Source: Castellaniella sp.
GTDB lineage: Bacteria; Pseudomonadota; Gammaproteobacteria; Burkholderiales; Burkholderiaceae_B
NCBI GenBank assembly: GCA_019104865.1
Contig: JAHRWZ010000024.1
Coordinates: 1-64,000 of the forward strand
Length of the DNA: 64,000 nucleotides
Direction: 5' to 3'
Below the pieces are notes generated by a model that saw nothing but the letters and a program-made list of their open reading frames with translations, searched no databases and was not told the DNA's origin. The position numbers and the translations under genes are program-made. This document shows, piece after piece, positions 52,658-60,608 of the stretch. How positions within the stretch are numbered: the stretch's first letter is position 1; the number at the start of each line of letters is the position of its first letter.

Positions 52658-53581
52658 ATGAGCATCTCCGCCGTCGAAGGACACTGGCCTCTGGCCGATA
52701 TGGCCCTCATCCACCTGCAAGGGCCGGACGCGATCGGCTTCCTGCATGGCCAGCTGACGAACGCGGTCCAGGGGCTGCCCGCCGATCGGGCGCACCCAGC
52801 TGGCTATTGCACCGCTCAGGGTCGGCTGCTGGCCAACGGCATGATCTGGTCGTCCGGGACGGATGCCGTTTGCTTCATGGTGTCGCGGGACCTGGCCGAA
52901 GGCGTGTTGCGCCGGCTGCGCCTGTTCGTGCTGCGCGCCAAGGTCACTCTGTCCCTGGACGATTCCCGTGTCATTCATGGGGTCTGGGGAGGCGCCAGCG
53001 TGCCCACCGCCCTGCATACCCTGCCCGCCTGGTCGCGGCGTGATCTGGATGGGGCCACCTGGATCGTGGCGCCCCATTCGACCGTTGACATGCCCGCCGC
53101 GTGGTGCATCGGGGCCGGCTTCGATCAGCCACACGACGCAGCCGGCGCAGCCGCCTGGCGCGCCGCCCGGCTGGCCAGCGGCTGGCCCTGGATTCGGGCG
53201 GCCAGCCAGGACGTCTTTCTGCCCAGCGCACTGGACATGGACATCAATGGCGGTATCGACTTCAAGAAGGGCTGCTATCCGGGGCAGGAAGTGATCGCCC
53301 GCAGCCACTACCGGGGCACGGTGAAGCGCCGCATGGCCTATGGCATGGCGCCATGGCCCGCCGACAGGCCCGCGCCAGTGGCCACGACGGACCTGTACGC
53401 CGCCGGTGACGCCACCGGCCGGCCTGTCGGGCGCATCATCGAGTCGGCGGTCCACCAGGGGCAACTGCACGTTGCAGCGGAAATCACGCTGACGGACTGG
53501 CCGGCCATGCGCTATGCTGTCGAATCACCCGACGGGGCCGAACTGACCATGAATCCGCCGCGCGGTCTGGAATCCGCCTGA
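52658..53581 (+). CDS. ygfZ: Folate-binding protein YgfZ (Fe-S cluster maintenance)
   Basis: A 307-residue GcvT-like protein with the diagnostic motif KKGCYPGQEVIARSHYRG (Cys about 205). LIHLQGPDAIGFLHGQLTNAV and YCTAQGRLLANG mark the N-terminal domain. YgfZ uses tetrahydrofolate to support certain Fe-S enzymes such as MiaB. Start ATG 52658 is the family start; upstream open frame is the mltG promoter region. Confidence 0.93.
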   Translation: MSISAVEGHWPLADMALIHLQGPDAIGFLHGQLTNAVQGLPADRAHPAGYCTAQGRLLANGMIWSSGTDAVCFMVSRDLAEGVLRRLRLFVLRAKVTLSLDDSRVIHGVWGGASVPTALHTLPAWSRRDLDGATWIVAPHSTVDMPAAWCIGAGFDQPHDAAGAAAWRAARLASGWPWIRAASQDVFLPSALDMDINGGIDFKKGCYPGQEVIARSHYRGTVKRRMAYGMAPWPADRPAPVATTDLYAAGDATGRPVGRIIESAVHQGQLHVAAEITLTDWPAMRYAVESPDGAELTMNPPRGLESA

Positions 53582-53655
53582 AGCCGAGACGACCCGAAAT
53601 ACCGATCTTTTGTGGATCTTCGGGCCTCTGGTCTATCGGGTGTATCTGTGCTGCA

Positions 53656-54555
53656 TCAGGATTTGCGCGGCTGGTGATACAGCTTCAGGATGCTGGAGAA
53701 ATCCAGCTTGCCGTTGCCCTGGGTGCTGTGCAGCGCGTATAGATTGCGTGCCAGCTCGCCCAGCGGCGTCGTCGCCCGCGTCTGCATCGAGGCCTCGGCC
53801 GCGAGCCCCAGGTCCTTGAGCATCAGGTCCACACCAAAGCCACCCTCGTAGTCGTGCGAGGCCGGCACATTGGCCATGACGCCCGGCCACGGGTTGTACA
53901 GTTCGGTCGCCCAGTTACGCCCCGAGCTTTTGGCGATGATGTCCGACAGGGTCTTGGGGTCCAGGCCATTGGCCACGCCCAGTGCCAACGCCTCGGCGGT
54001 GCCCGCCATCTGGATGCCCAGCAGCATGTTGTTGCAGATCTTGGCGACCTGCCCCGCCCCGGCCTCGCCCGCGTGAAAGATGTTCTTGCCCATCACCTGC
54101 AGATATGGCATGGCGGCCTGCAGGTCCGCCGTGGCCCCGCCGACGATGAAGGTCAGCGTGCCTGCCGCCGCCCCGGCGGTGCCGCCCGATACCGGCGCGT
54201 CCAGCATGGGGATGCCGTGTTCGGCGGCGGCCTTCGAGACCTTGCGGGCGGATTCGGGCGCGATCGTACTGCATTCCAGCACCAGCGTGCCCTTGCCGAT
54301 GGATTCCAGCAGACCGCCCTTGCCCAGGTACAGGCCTTCGACGTGGCGACTGGCCGGCAGCATCGTCACCACCAGATCAACGCCCGCCACCGCCTCGGCC
54401 GCCGATGACACTGCCGTAGCGCCGGCCTGGATGGCCGCCTTCAGGGCCTCGGGCATCAGGTCAAAGACCTTCAGGGAGTGGCCGGCCTTCAGCAAATTTT
54501 GCGCCATCGGGCCGCCCATGTGTCCCAGACCAATGAAACCGATCTTGCTGCTCAT
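53656..54555 (-). CDS. mmsB: 3-hydroxyisobutyrate dehydrogenase
   Basis: A 299-residue NAD-dependent beta-hydroxyacid dehydrogenase: IGFIGLGHMGGPMAQNLLKAG, the substrate motif DAPVSGGTAGAAAGTLTFIVGG, and the catalytic Lys region GAGQVAKICNNMLLG. It oxidises 3-hydroxyisobutyrate to methylmalonate semialdehyde in valine breakdown. The two preceding valine steps are encoded upstream on the same strand. Confidence 0.93.
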   Translation of the reverse strand: MSSKIGFIGLGHMGGPMAQNLLKAGHSLKVFDLMPEALKAAIQAGATAVSSAAEAVAGVDLVVTMLPASRHVEGLYLGKGGLLESIGKGTLVLECSTIAPESARKVSKAAAEHGIPMLDAPVSGGTAGAAAGTLTFIVGGATADLQAAMPYLQVMGKNIFHAGEAGAGQVAKICNNMLLGIQMAGTAEALALGVANGLDPKTLSDIIAKSSGRNWATELYNPWPGVMANVPASHDYEGGFGVDLMLKDLGLAAEASMQTRATTPLGELARNLYALHSTQGNGKLDFSSILKLYHQPRKS

Positions 54556-54676
54556 TATGTGTCTCCTCGGAAGTGATATTGGAACGATGTCGTCATTTCC
54601 AGCCCGGTGAATCCACCCCCCCGAATTCGGCGGGCAAGCTGTCGTCCGGACTGCATTGAAAATCCCCAGGCTTGCT

Positions 54677-55843
54677 TCAGGTCCCCAGATCCGCCAGCGG
54701 GTGAACCTGTCCGGCCGGCCAGGGTTGCGCGAGAAAGCGTCTCACCCAATCCGGCGAGGCCTGCTCCAGGGTGGCGGGCCGCCAGCGCGGGGATTTGTCC
54801 TTGTCGATCAGCAACGCCCGGATACCTTCGCGAAAATCGGGCTCGGCGCAACAATGCAGCGAAGCGATGTACTCCATACGAAAGACATCGGCCAGGGACT
54901 GGCGCCGCGCCCGGTTCAGCAGGGTAAAACTGAGCCGCGCCGAACCCGGCGACCCCGCCAGGAAAGTCGTAGCCGCCCGCGCCAGCCAGGGGTCGGCATC
55001 GCGCTTCCAGACCGTGATGTCGGCGCCGATCCGCAGGAAATCCGCGCGGCCGCAAGCCTCGCGGATCCGGCTGGCGTGACGCTGCAGGGGCCCCGGTTCC
55101 GGCGCCGCAATCTGAAGGTCATCCAGCACCACATCCACCTGGGCGGCATGGTTGGCCGCCTGATCGGACCAGTCCACCGCGCCCAGCGCCACCATCAGCG
55201 CGTCAAACCCATCCGCATCGCACATCCGGTCCGCCATCCCGTAATGCAAGCAGTCGGCGGCCCCCAGTTGGGCGCCCGTGAACGCCAGGAATTCGCCGAT
55301 ACCGCGCGGCAAGCGGCTCAGCATCCAGGTCCCCGCGACGTCCGGGTACAGACCGATCGTGACCTCGGGCATGGCAAAGCGGGTCGTCGGCGTCACCAGG
55401 CGGTGGCTGGCGCCCAGCATCAGTCCGACCCCGCCGCCCATCACGATGCCGCTGCCCCAGCACAGGACTGGTTTCGCGTAGCGATGAATCTGGTAGTCCA
55501 GCCGGTATTCGGTTTCAAAGAAAGCCCTGGCCTGCACATTGGCCCAGGCGTCGCCCGCCGGGCTATCCAGCATGCTGCGGTAGAGGTTGTGCAGATCGCC
55601 GCCGGCGCAGAAGGTTTTGTCACCCGCGCCGCGCAGCACCACGGCGACGATGCGGTCATCGTCGGCCCAGGCTTGCAGGCGCTCGTCCAGCAGCCGGCAC
55701 ATGGGCAGCGACAGGCCGTTGAGCGTCTGCGGGCTGTTCAGCGTCGCAAGACCAATACGGCGCCCCCGCCCTGCTGGTATTTCCGTGAACAGGACCGGAT
55801 CCTGCGCTTGCGGTTCCGGTGTCGTGTCAGGATTCGAGCTCAT
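54677..55843 (-). CDS. 3-hydroxyisobutyryl-CoA hydrolase (enoyl-CoA hydratase family)
   Basis: A 388-residue crotonase-fold protein of HIBCH length, longer than plain enoyl-CoA hydratases. LATLNSPQTLNGLSLPM, FCAGGDLHNLY (oxyanion hole) and CWGSGIVMGGGVGLMLGASHR, MPEVTIGLYPDVAGTWMLSRLP contain the HIBCH Glu/Asp residues. It releases 3-hydroxyisobutyrate from CoA in valine degradation. Start overlaps the acyl-CoA dehydrogenase stop by 4 nt. Confidence 0.9.
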   Translation of the reverse strand: MSSNPDTTPEPQAQDPVLFTEIPAGRGRRIGLATLNSPQTLNGLSLPMCRLLDERLQAWADDDRIVAVVLRGAGDKTFCAGGDLHNLYRSMLDSPAGDAWANVQARAFFETEYRLDYQIHRYAKPVLCWGSGIVMGGGVGLMLGASHRLVTPTTRFAMPEVTIGLYPDVAGTWMLSRLPRGIGEFLAFTGAQLGAADCLHYGMADRMCDADGFDALMVALGAVDWSDQAANHAAQVDVVLDDLQIAAPEPGPLQRHASRIREACGRADFLRIGADITVWKRDADPWLARAATTFLAGSPGSARLSFTLLNRARRQSLADVFRMEYIASLHCCAEPDFREGIRALLIDKDKSPRWRPATLEQASPDWVRRFLAQPWPAGQVHPLADLGT

Positions 55844-56994
55844 CGCAAATCGGCTCCCTGGGTCAGGATGTGGCGGGCGACGATCACCCGCATGATTTCA
55901 TTGGTGCCTTCCAGGATCTGATGCACGCGCGTATCACGCACCAGCCGTTCCAGCGGGTAGTCCTTCAGATAGCCGTAGCCGCCATGGATCTGCTGCGCGT
56001 CCAGGCAGGATTGGAAACACAGATCCGTGGCAAAGCGCTTCGCCATGGCGCAGTAGGCGCTGGCCTGTGGGTCGCCCTGATCGAGTTTGGTCGCCGCCAG
56101 GCGCACCATCTGCCGCGAGGCCACGATATTGGCGAGCAGGTCCGCCAGCTTGAATTGCAGCCCTTGAAAGTCGGCCAGCGGCTGGCCGAACTGGCGACGT
56201 TCGCCCATGTAGCGGCGCGCGGCCTCGTAGGCGCCCTGAGCGGCCCCCACCGAGCAGGTGGCGATGTTGATGCGCCCGCCATCCAGGCCCTTCATGGCGA
56301 AGCGGAAACCCTCGCCTTCCTCGCCCAGGCGGTTTTCCACCGGCACACGGACATTTTCGAAGGTGATGGGGCGAGTGGACTGGCTGTTCCAGCCCATCTT
56401 GTTTTCCTTGCGGCCGTAGGTGATGCCCGCGCTGTCGGCCGGTACGACCAGAGCCGAGATCCCGCGCGCGCCCGCCGCCCCTGTGCGGGCCATGACCACC
56501 AGCACGTCGGTATCGCCCGCCCCCGAAATGAAGGCCTTGGCGCCGTTCAGGATGTAATGGTCGCCCTCGCGACGCGCGCTGGTGGTCAGCGACGCCGCAT
56601 CCGACCCCGAGCCGGGCTCGGTCAGGCAGTAGGAAGCGAGCTTCTCGCCGCTGGCCAGCAGCGGCCCCCAGTGATCGCGGACAGCGGGCTGCGCCCAGGA
56701 GCCGATCATCCAGGTAGCCATGTTGTGGATCGTGATGAAGGCTGTGGTCGAGGGATCGACGGCGGACATTTCCTCGAACACTAGCGTGGCATCCAGGCGC
56801 GGCAGCCCCAGGCCGCCGATGGATTCCGGCGCGTACATCGCGCAGAAGCCGAGTTCACCCGCCTTGGTGAAGGCCTCGCGGGGGAAAATGTGTTCCTCGT
56901 CCCAGTGCGCGGCATTGGGGGCCAGTTCCCCCTGGGCAAATTCGCGCGCGGCCAGTGCAAAGGCCTGTTGTTCTTCGCTGAGGCGAAAATCCAT
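55840..56994 (-). CDS. Acyl-CoA dehydrogenase, probably isobutyryl-CoA dehydrogenase
   Basis: A 384-residue flavoenzyme: CLTEPGSGSDAASLTTSA, GAKAFISGAGDTDVLVVMART, FGQPLADFQGLQFKLADLL, GGYGYLKDYPLERLVRDTRVHQILEGTNEIMR with the catalytic Glu in EGTNEI. Position as first gene before the HIBCH and mmsB genes points to isobutyryl-CoA oxidation. Start ATG 56994 matches the family N terminus MDFRLSEEQQAF. Confidence 0.92.
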   Translation of the reverse strand: MDFRLSEEQQAFALAAREFAQGELAPNAAHWDEEHIFPREAFTKAGELGFCAMYAPESIGGLGLPRLDATLVFEEMSAVDPSTTAFITIHNMATWMIGSWAQPAVRDHWGPLLASGEKLASYCLTEPGSGSDAASLTTSARREGDHYILNGAKAFISGAGDTDVLVVMARTGAAGARGISALVVPADSAGITYGRKENKMGWNSQSTRPITFENVRVPVENRLGEEGEGFRFAMKGLDGGRINIATCSVGAAQGAYEAARRYMGERRQFGQPLADFQGLQFKLADLLANIVASRQMVRLAATKLDQGDPQASAYCAMAKRFATDLCFQSCLDAQQIHGGYGYLKDYPLERLVRDTRVHQILEGTNEIMRVIVARHILTQGADLR

Positions 56995-57177
56995 GTGTTT
57001 GTCTCCGGATTCGTTGTCGTCGCGGTCGCGGGGCGCTTGTGGCGCCGTCCGAGGCGGCCTGCCTGATCGAGGCCAGCCGCTACGTTGCTGGCTTACTGTA
57101 GCACCTGGCGCCGGCACCCGTTTGAGCGAATTGACCTTAGATCAACCCGCGCGCGCTGGCTGTCAGGCGGACGACAA

Positions 57178-57450
57178 TCACCGGCGGTGCGCAGCCCGCC
57201 GACGGCGCGATTCCAGCGGATCGAACACCAGCGGCCGGTAGAGCTCCACCCGATCGTTTTCGTGCAGCACACGCCCTGGGTCGCAGCGTTCACCGTATAC
57301 CCCCATCGCGGGCAAATGATCCGTGAATTCCGGGAATTCCCGTGCGAAACCGCTGAGCGCCACCGCCTGCCCCGCCGTCGTCCCGCCCGGCACATCCAAC
57401 TGCTGCTGCCAGACACGGGTCGGCGCGGCGAATGCAACGCAAATGCGCAT
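57178..57450 (-). CDS. rnfH: RnfH-family ubiquitin-like protein
   Basis: A 90-residue beta-grasp protein: MRICVAFAAPTRVWQQQLDVPGGTTAGQAVALSG, then VYGERCDPGRVLHENDRVELYRPLVFDPLESRRRRA, the family's conserved end. Always adjacent to ratA; here 1 nt downstream. Function unknown (sometimes called RatB). Confidence 0.92.
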   Translation of the reverse strand: MRICVAFAAPTRVWQQQLDVPGGTTAGQAVALSGFAREFPEFTDHLPAMGVYGERCDPGRVLHENDRVELYRPLVFDPLESRRRRAAHRR

Positions 57451-57451
57451 C

Positions 57452-57886
57452 TCAGCTCTTGTAGACCGCGTAGGCGCGCTGCGTGAAGGAATCGATGAAA
57501 CTGGTCGCGATGCGGTTGAACACCGGCCCGATCACCGCCGACAGTGCCCGGCTGGAAAAGGCATATTCCATGGTGTAGAGCACCTTGCAGCCGTCCTTGC
57601 CCAGCGGCTGGAAGGCCCAATACCCCGTCAGGTTGGAAAACGGGCCATCCACCAGATGAAAGACGATCTTGTGCGGATACTCGTGATCGTTGCGCGTGGT
57701 GAAGCTTTGTCGGATGCCGGCAAAATGGATCTGCACTGTCGCCTGCATTCCCTGTTCGTTTTGCCACTGCACGTGCGCGCCACCGCACCAGGGCATGAAT
57801 TCCGGATACTTCGCGACATCGGCGACCAGATCGAACATCTGTTCGCAGCTGAAGGGAACCAGAACGGAGCGTTGGATGGAGGGCAT
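57452..57886 (-). CDS. ratA: RatA/COQ10-type START-domain protein
   Basis: A 144-residue START-fold protein: [33 protein letters not shown] and [49 protein letters not shown]. In E. coli RatA inhibits ribosome subunit joining; in others the protein binds ubiquinone. Divergent from smpB, operon with rnfH, the usual arrangement. Confidence 0.93.
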   Translation of the reverse strand: MPSIQRSVLVPFSCEQMFDLVADVAKYPEFMPWCGGAHVQWQNEQGMQATVQIHFAGIRQSFTTRNDHEYPHKIVFHLVDGPFSNLTGYWAFQPLGKDGCKVLYTMEYAFSSRALSAVIGPVFNRIATSFIDSFTQRAYAVYKS

Positions 57887-58037
57887 CTGTGAAACGGGCG
57901 GTTACGCTAGAATGTCAGGATTTTATCAGTGCCCGCGCCGCAGGCACGGAAACCCGCCATCCCATCCCCGGGGAATCGGCGGCGCGCCGTCGATCGAGGG
58001 CCTACCCCCGATCGATTGGCAGTCCAGGGCAGACAAC

Positions 58038-58493
58038 ATGAGTATTGTAGACAACCGCAAAGCCACCCACGATTACTTCATCGAAGAACGCTTCGAGGCC
58101 GGCCTGGTCCTGGAAGGCTGGGAGGTCAAGGCGATCCGCGCCGGTCACGTCCAGCTGAAGGAAAGCTACGTCATCGTGCGCGACGGCGAGATCTGGATCT
58201 TAGGCATGCACATCAGCCCGCTACCTACCGCGTCCACCCACATCCACCCCAACGCCACCCGCACGCGCAAGCTGCTGCTGAAGGCCGAGGAAATCAGCAA
58301 GCTGATCGGCAAGGTCGAACAGCGCGGCTACACCCTGGTGCCCCTGAACCTGCACTACAAGGGCGGCCGCATCAAGCTGGATTTCGGCCTGGGCCGCGGG
58401 AAGAAACTGCACGACAAGCGGGACACCCAGCGCGACAAGGACTGGGCGCGGGAAAAAGAGCGGTTGATGAAGCACGATACGAAGCGGGGGTGA
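58038..58493 (+). CDS. smpB: SsrA-binding protein SmpB
   Basis: A 151-residue protein with the SmpB signature [58 protein letters not shown] and the basic C-terminal tail [25 protein letters not shown]. It carries tmRNA to stalled ribosomes. A gene-cassette cluster begins 54 nt after the stop. Confidence 0.96.
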   Translation: MSIVDNRKATHDYFIEERFEAGLVLEGWEVKAIRAGHVQLKESYVIVRDGEIWILGMHISPLPTASTHIHPNATRTRKLLLKAEEISKLIGKVEQRGYTLVPLNLHYKGGRIKLDFGLGRGKKLHDKRDTQRDKDWAREKERLMKHDTKRG

Positions 58494-58546
58494 CGGATCT
58501 GAATATCGCGGGAGAAGAAGCACTTCAAGAGTGAGTAGGAAATGGC

Positions 58547-58602
58547 TGTTAACGGCCATAACCAGCCTCTGGCGACCGTCCGCTATTGGGGAGGCTGGTA
58601 AC
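58547..58602 (-). repeat. attC-like remnant next to smpB
   Basis: On the minus strand the stretch contains AGCGGACGGTCGCC, then GGTTATGGCC and a final GTTAACA, similar in layout to the two clear attC sites. ACCAGCCTC and GAGGCTGGT can pair. The first core box is missing or shared with the next site, so it is a degenerate or hybrid copy. Confidence 0.4.
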
Positions 58603-58651
58603 GCCCAAATTTAACGGCGCGCAGCGCGTCCGCTGGAATAAGCTGTTAGGC
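58596..58651 (-). repeat. attC: attC recombination site 1 of a cassette cluster
   Basis: On the minus strand it starts GCCTAACAGCTTATTCCAG, has the central hairpin GCGCTGCGCGC and ends GTTACCA, preceded by TTAAATTTGGGC. RYYYAAC...GTTRRRY cores with an imperfect palindrome of 56 bp define an attC site. It terminates a cassette lying to its right. Confidence 0.75.
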
Positions 58652-58803
58652 CAACCTGTTGCATTAGCGGCCTAACCCACCAACAGCGCAAGCAAGCACC
58701 CCAGCTACTGCAAGCGCCAACGAAAGACGACCACCTATTACCTTGAACTTTCGGTATTTGACGAGGGCCTGCACAAATTCTTGGGTAGCGAATGTATTTG
58801 GTG

Positions 58804-58983
58804 TCAGCAGCTCGCAGAAATACGAATGCCTACTTTGTGCAAGCAACGTTGTGCAAGCAACGCAAAGATTGCCACCATTGCACCGCCTGAAACAATGTAT
58901 GGCGTGGGCGACGAGCGCCACAGACTGACAAGAACGCCCAACAGGGCCGCGATGGCAATGATACACAGCGCTGCAATTGCCAC
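58804..58983 (-). CDS. Putative small cassette-borne membrane protein
   Basis: The minus strand encodes a 59-residue, mostly hydrophobic peptide (if GTG 58983 starts it) with two potential helices: AIAALCIIAIAALLGVLVSLW and SGGAMVAIFALLAQRC. It lies in the cassette between attC sites 1 and 2. Another frame (58664-59008) also ends near the attC with the hydrophobic segment LSLALAVAGVLACAVGG. Which one is real, or whether a frameshift joins them, cannot be decided. Confidence 0.3.
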   Translation of the reverse strand: MAIAALCIIAIAALLGVLVSLWRSSPTPYIVSGGAMVAIFALLAQRCLHKVGIRISASC

Positions 58984-59033
58984 AACACACGCCCCACCGT
59001 TTGCTCAAAGCTCCCCAAACTCGCGCTCCTACG

Positions 59034-59102
59034 GCCTAACGCCCGAGATAACCGGCGCAACCCGCGCAGCGGGTTTGCGTCCGCTTGATTGAGTTGTTAG
59101 GC
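59034..59102 (-). repeat. attC: attC recombination site 2 of a cassette cluster
   Basis: Minus strand: GCCTAACAACTCAATCAAGC at the start, a central hairpin AACCCGCTGCGCGGGTT, and CGGTTATCTCGGGCGTTAGGC-type end. The 69-bp imperfect palindrome with GCCTAAC and GTTAGGC core boxes is a classic attC. The stop codon of the glycosylase gene lies inside the first core box, as usual for cassettes. Confidence 0.88.
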
Positions 59103-59537
59103 GCCACCTTGCGCCCTCTCCCATGAGGCCACTTGTCCGGGCCGACGGCAAAACAGTGGATGGCAAGCCGGAGAATCCGTGCCCTGCAGCTGTGCAAACC
59201 TCTCGGGGCTGCGCGTTGCCAGCTTGCGTAGCAAGTGCTGCCACTCAAACTCGACTTGGCCAGAGCTGACCGTAATGGGCTGTGCAACCCGGGCCGGCCC
59301 GAGCTTAGATTTGTTGAATGTATAGCCGCGTGCGACAGCCTCGGCATAGACGCCTGCCAAATACGAATTGATGGCGACGCGCGGATGTGCGTGAGCCCAG
59401 AACCGCTCAAGTTGCGGATGGTGAAGATACCCACGCGTTTCGCCGCGAAGCACTGCCCTGGCAAGTAACGACTCGCGCCACAAGGCGACCAAACCTTGCG
59501 GATCGAGGTACTTGGGATGCAATGACCATAAACGCAT
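59097..59537 (-). CDS. Pyrimidine-dimer DNA glycosylase (endonuclease V family) on a gene cassette
   Basis: A 146-residue protein of the T4 endonuclease V-like (Pyr_excise) family: MRLWSLHPKYLDPQGLVALWRESLLARAVLRG, HPQLERFWAHAHPRVAINSYLAGVYAEAVARGY and GQVEFEWQHLLRKL. It would excise UV-induced cyclobutane dimers and cut at abasic sites. Its start lies only 8 nt after a GTTAGGC core box (59545-59551) and its stop is inside attC 2, so gene plus attC form one mobile cassette of about 450 bp. Confidence 0.82.
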   Translation of the reverse strand: MRLWSLHPKYLDPQGLVALWRESLLARAVLRGETRGYLHHPQLERFWAHAHPRVAINSYLAGVYAEAVARGYTFNKSKLGPARVAQPITVSSGQVEFEWQHLLRKLATRSPERFAQLQGTDSPACHPLFCRRPGQVASWERAQGGA

Positions 59538-59544
59538 TTGTGAC

Positions 59545-59551
59545 GCCTAAC
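59545..59551 (-). repeat. Core recombination box (GTTAGGC) upstream of the glycosylase cassette
   Basis: Minus-strand GTTAGGC marks the insertion point of the first cassette. The sequence beyond it (59552 onwards) has a small hairpin CGAAC-gtcga-GTTCG but no full attC or attI could be recognised, and no integrase gene is near. Confidence 0.55.
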
Positions 59552-59802
59552 TACTGAATATACGAACTCGACGTTCGGTTATACACTTGGCGGCGCATAC
59601 CCTCGCGGCAGCACCAGGTGTTTGATTCGATGAGAATGCCGCCTCCCCAGGTCCAGCTATCCAAGGCGAGTATAGCCTGACGTCGATGGTGTGGCGCTTG
59701 CGCTACGTTGACGTTTTTTCGACAGCATGCGGAGGCACAGTATCCGCTACGCAGCGGTGCGATTCGAGCCGCGAAGGTCCGGTTGGGGTCGCAACCAGCT
59801 CC
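59552..59802. other. Non-coding gap between the cassette cluster and ogt
   Basis: About 250 nt with no frame that resembles a protein. It may contain the promoter that drives the cassettes, or a decayed attI/attC. Nothing else was seen. Confidence 0.4.
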
Positions 59803-60486
59803 TCACCCCACCCGGAATCCTTCCAGTTCTAGCAGCCTGACTTTCCTTCCCAGTCCTCCCCCATACCCGTTCAACGTATGGTTGCTGGCCAGGATCCGGT
59901 GGCAGGGAATGATGATGCTGATAGGGTTGCTGCCCACCGCAGTGCCCACGGCGCGGCCATAACCAGCCCCCAGGCCCGCTTGCTCGGCTAGTTGGCCGTA
60001 GGACAGTGTCGAACCGCAGCGCACCGCCAACAGGGCCTGCCAGACGCGCTTCTGAAAGTCAGTCCCGGGAGGATCCAGTGGAACATCAAATACTTGCCGC
60101 GCACCGCGCCAGTATTCATCCAGTTCCTGCGCGGTGCGGTTCAGTACGGCCAATGCGTCATCCGGCGTGTCATCCTGCAGCACCCGCAGAGATGAAACAA
60201 TGGATGCCGGCAGCGTGGCAGCGCGAGCCATATCGCCAGCCAGAATCGCATCCATGCCGGGCAGCTGTTCGTCTGCGGCGTCAGGCCGCACTGCCTTGAA
60301 GGATCGGATCGGCTTTCCTTGTGCCATGCCGGCAGAGGGATCGGAAATATCGTCGGCTGTGGTATCCATGCCAGGAACGGCCGGACAATCCCGCTGATCT
60401 GTGAAATGCAGGCCTGTCAGACTGTAGGCATCGGCAGTCAGCAGGATGTCGCCCAACGGCGACGGGACTATGGCGTGAAAGGACAT
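59803..60486 (-). CDS. ogt: Methylated-DNA--protein-cysteine methyltransferase
   Basis: A 227-residue O6-alkylguanine repair protein with the acceptor motif SIIIPCHRILASNHTLNGYGGGLGRKVRLLELEG and FQKRVWQALLAVRCGSTLSYGQLAEQAG. It is longer than the ~170-residue norm because of an insertion between the first strands and the linker (about residues 35-95). It repairs alkylated bases in the cytosol. Downstream of the ppsA terminator, so independently transcribed. Confidence 0.92.
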   Translation of the reverse strand: MSFHAIVPSPLGDILLTADAYSLTGLHFTDQRDCPAVPGMDTTADDISDPSAGMAQGKPIRSFKAVRPDAADEQLPGMDAILAGDMARAATLPASIVSSLRVLQDDTPDDALAVLNRTAQELDEYWRGARQVFDVPLDPPGTDFQKRVWQALLAVRCGSTLSYGQLAEQAGLGAGYGRAVGTAVGSNPISIIIPCHRILASNHTLNGYGGGLGRKVRLLELEGFRVG

Positions 60487-60535
60487 GGAAGCACCTCAAA
60501 ATCGGCAACCTATCGGCCAGTGTACCGATCCTGAC

Positions 60536-60568
60536 AAAAAAAACCCCAGCCTTCACAGGCTGGGGTTT
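60536..60568 (-). terminator. Rho-independent terminator of ppsA
   Basis: A perfect 12-bp stem AAACCCCAGCCT (60541-60552)/AGGCTGGGGTTT (60557-60568) with loop TCAC. On the minus strand it runs into eight consecutive T residues (complement of 60536-60543). It lies between the ppsA stop and the ogt start. Confidence 0.92.
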
Positions 60569-60608
60569 CCATTCAGACCTCTGAAGAGCGCCGAAGGCGC
60601 CCCCGCGA

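Noticed and set aside
58664-59008. 114-codon Cys-rich frame in the second cassette as a real protein
   Set aside because: Its N-terminal half is a shadow of a more plausible hydrophobic frame; only its last ~30 residues look membrane-like. A frameshift cannot be excluded.
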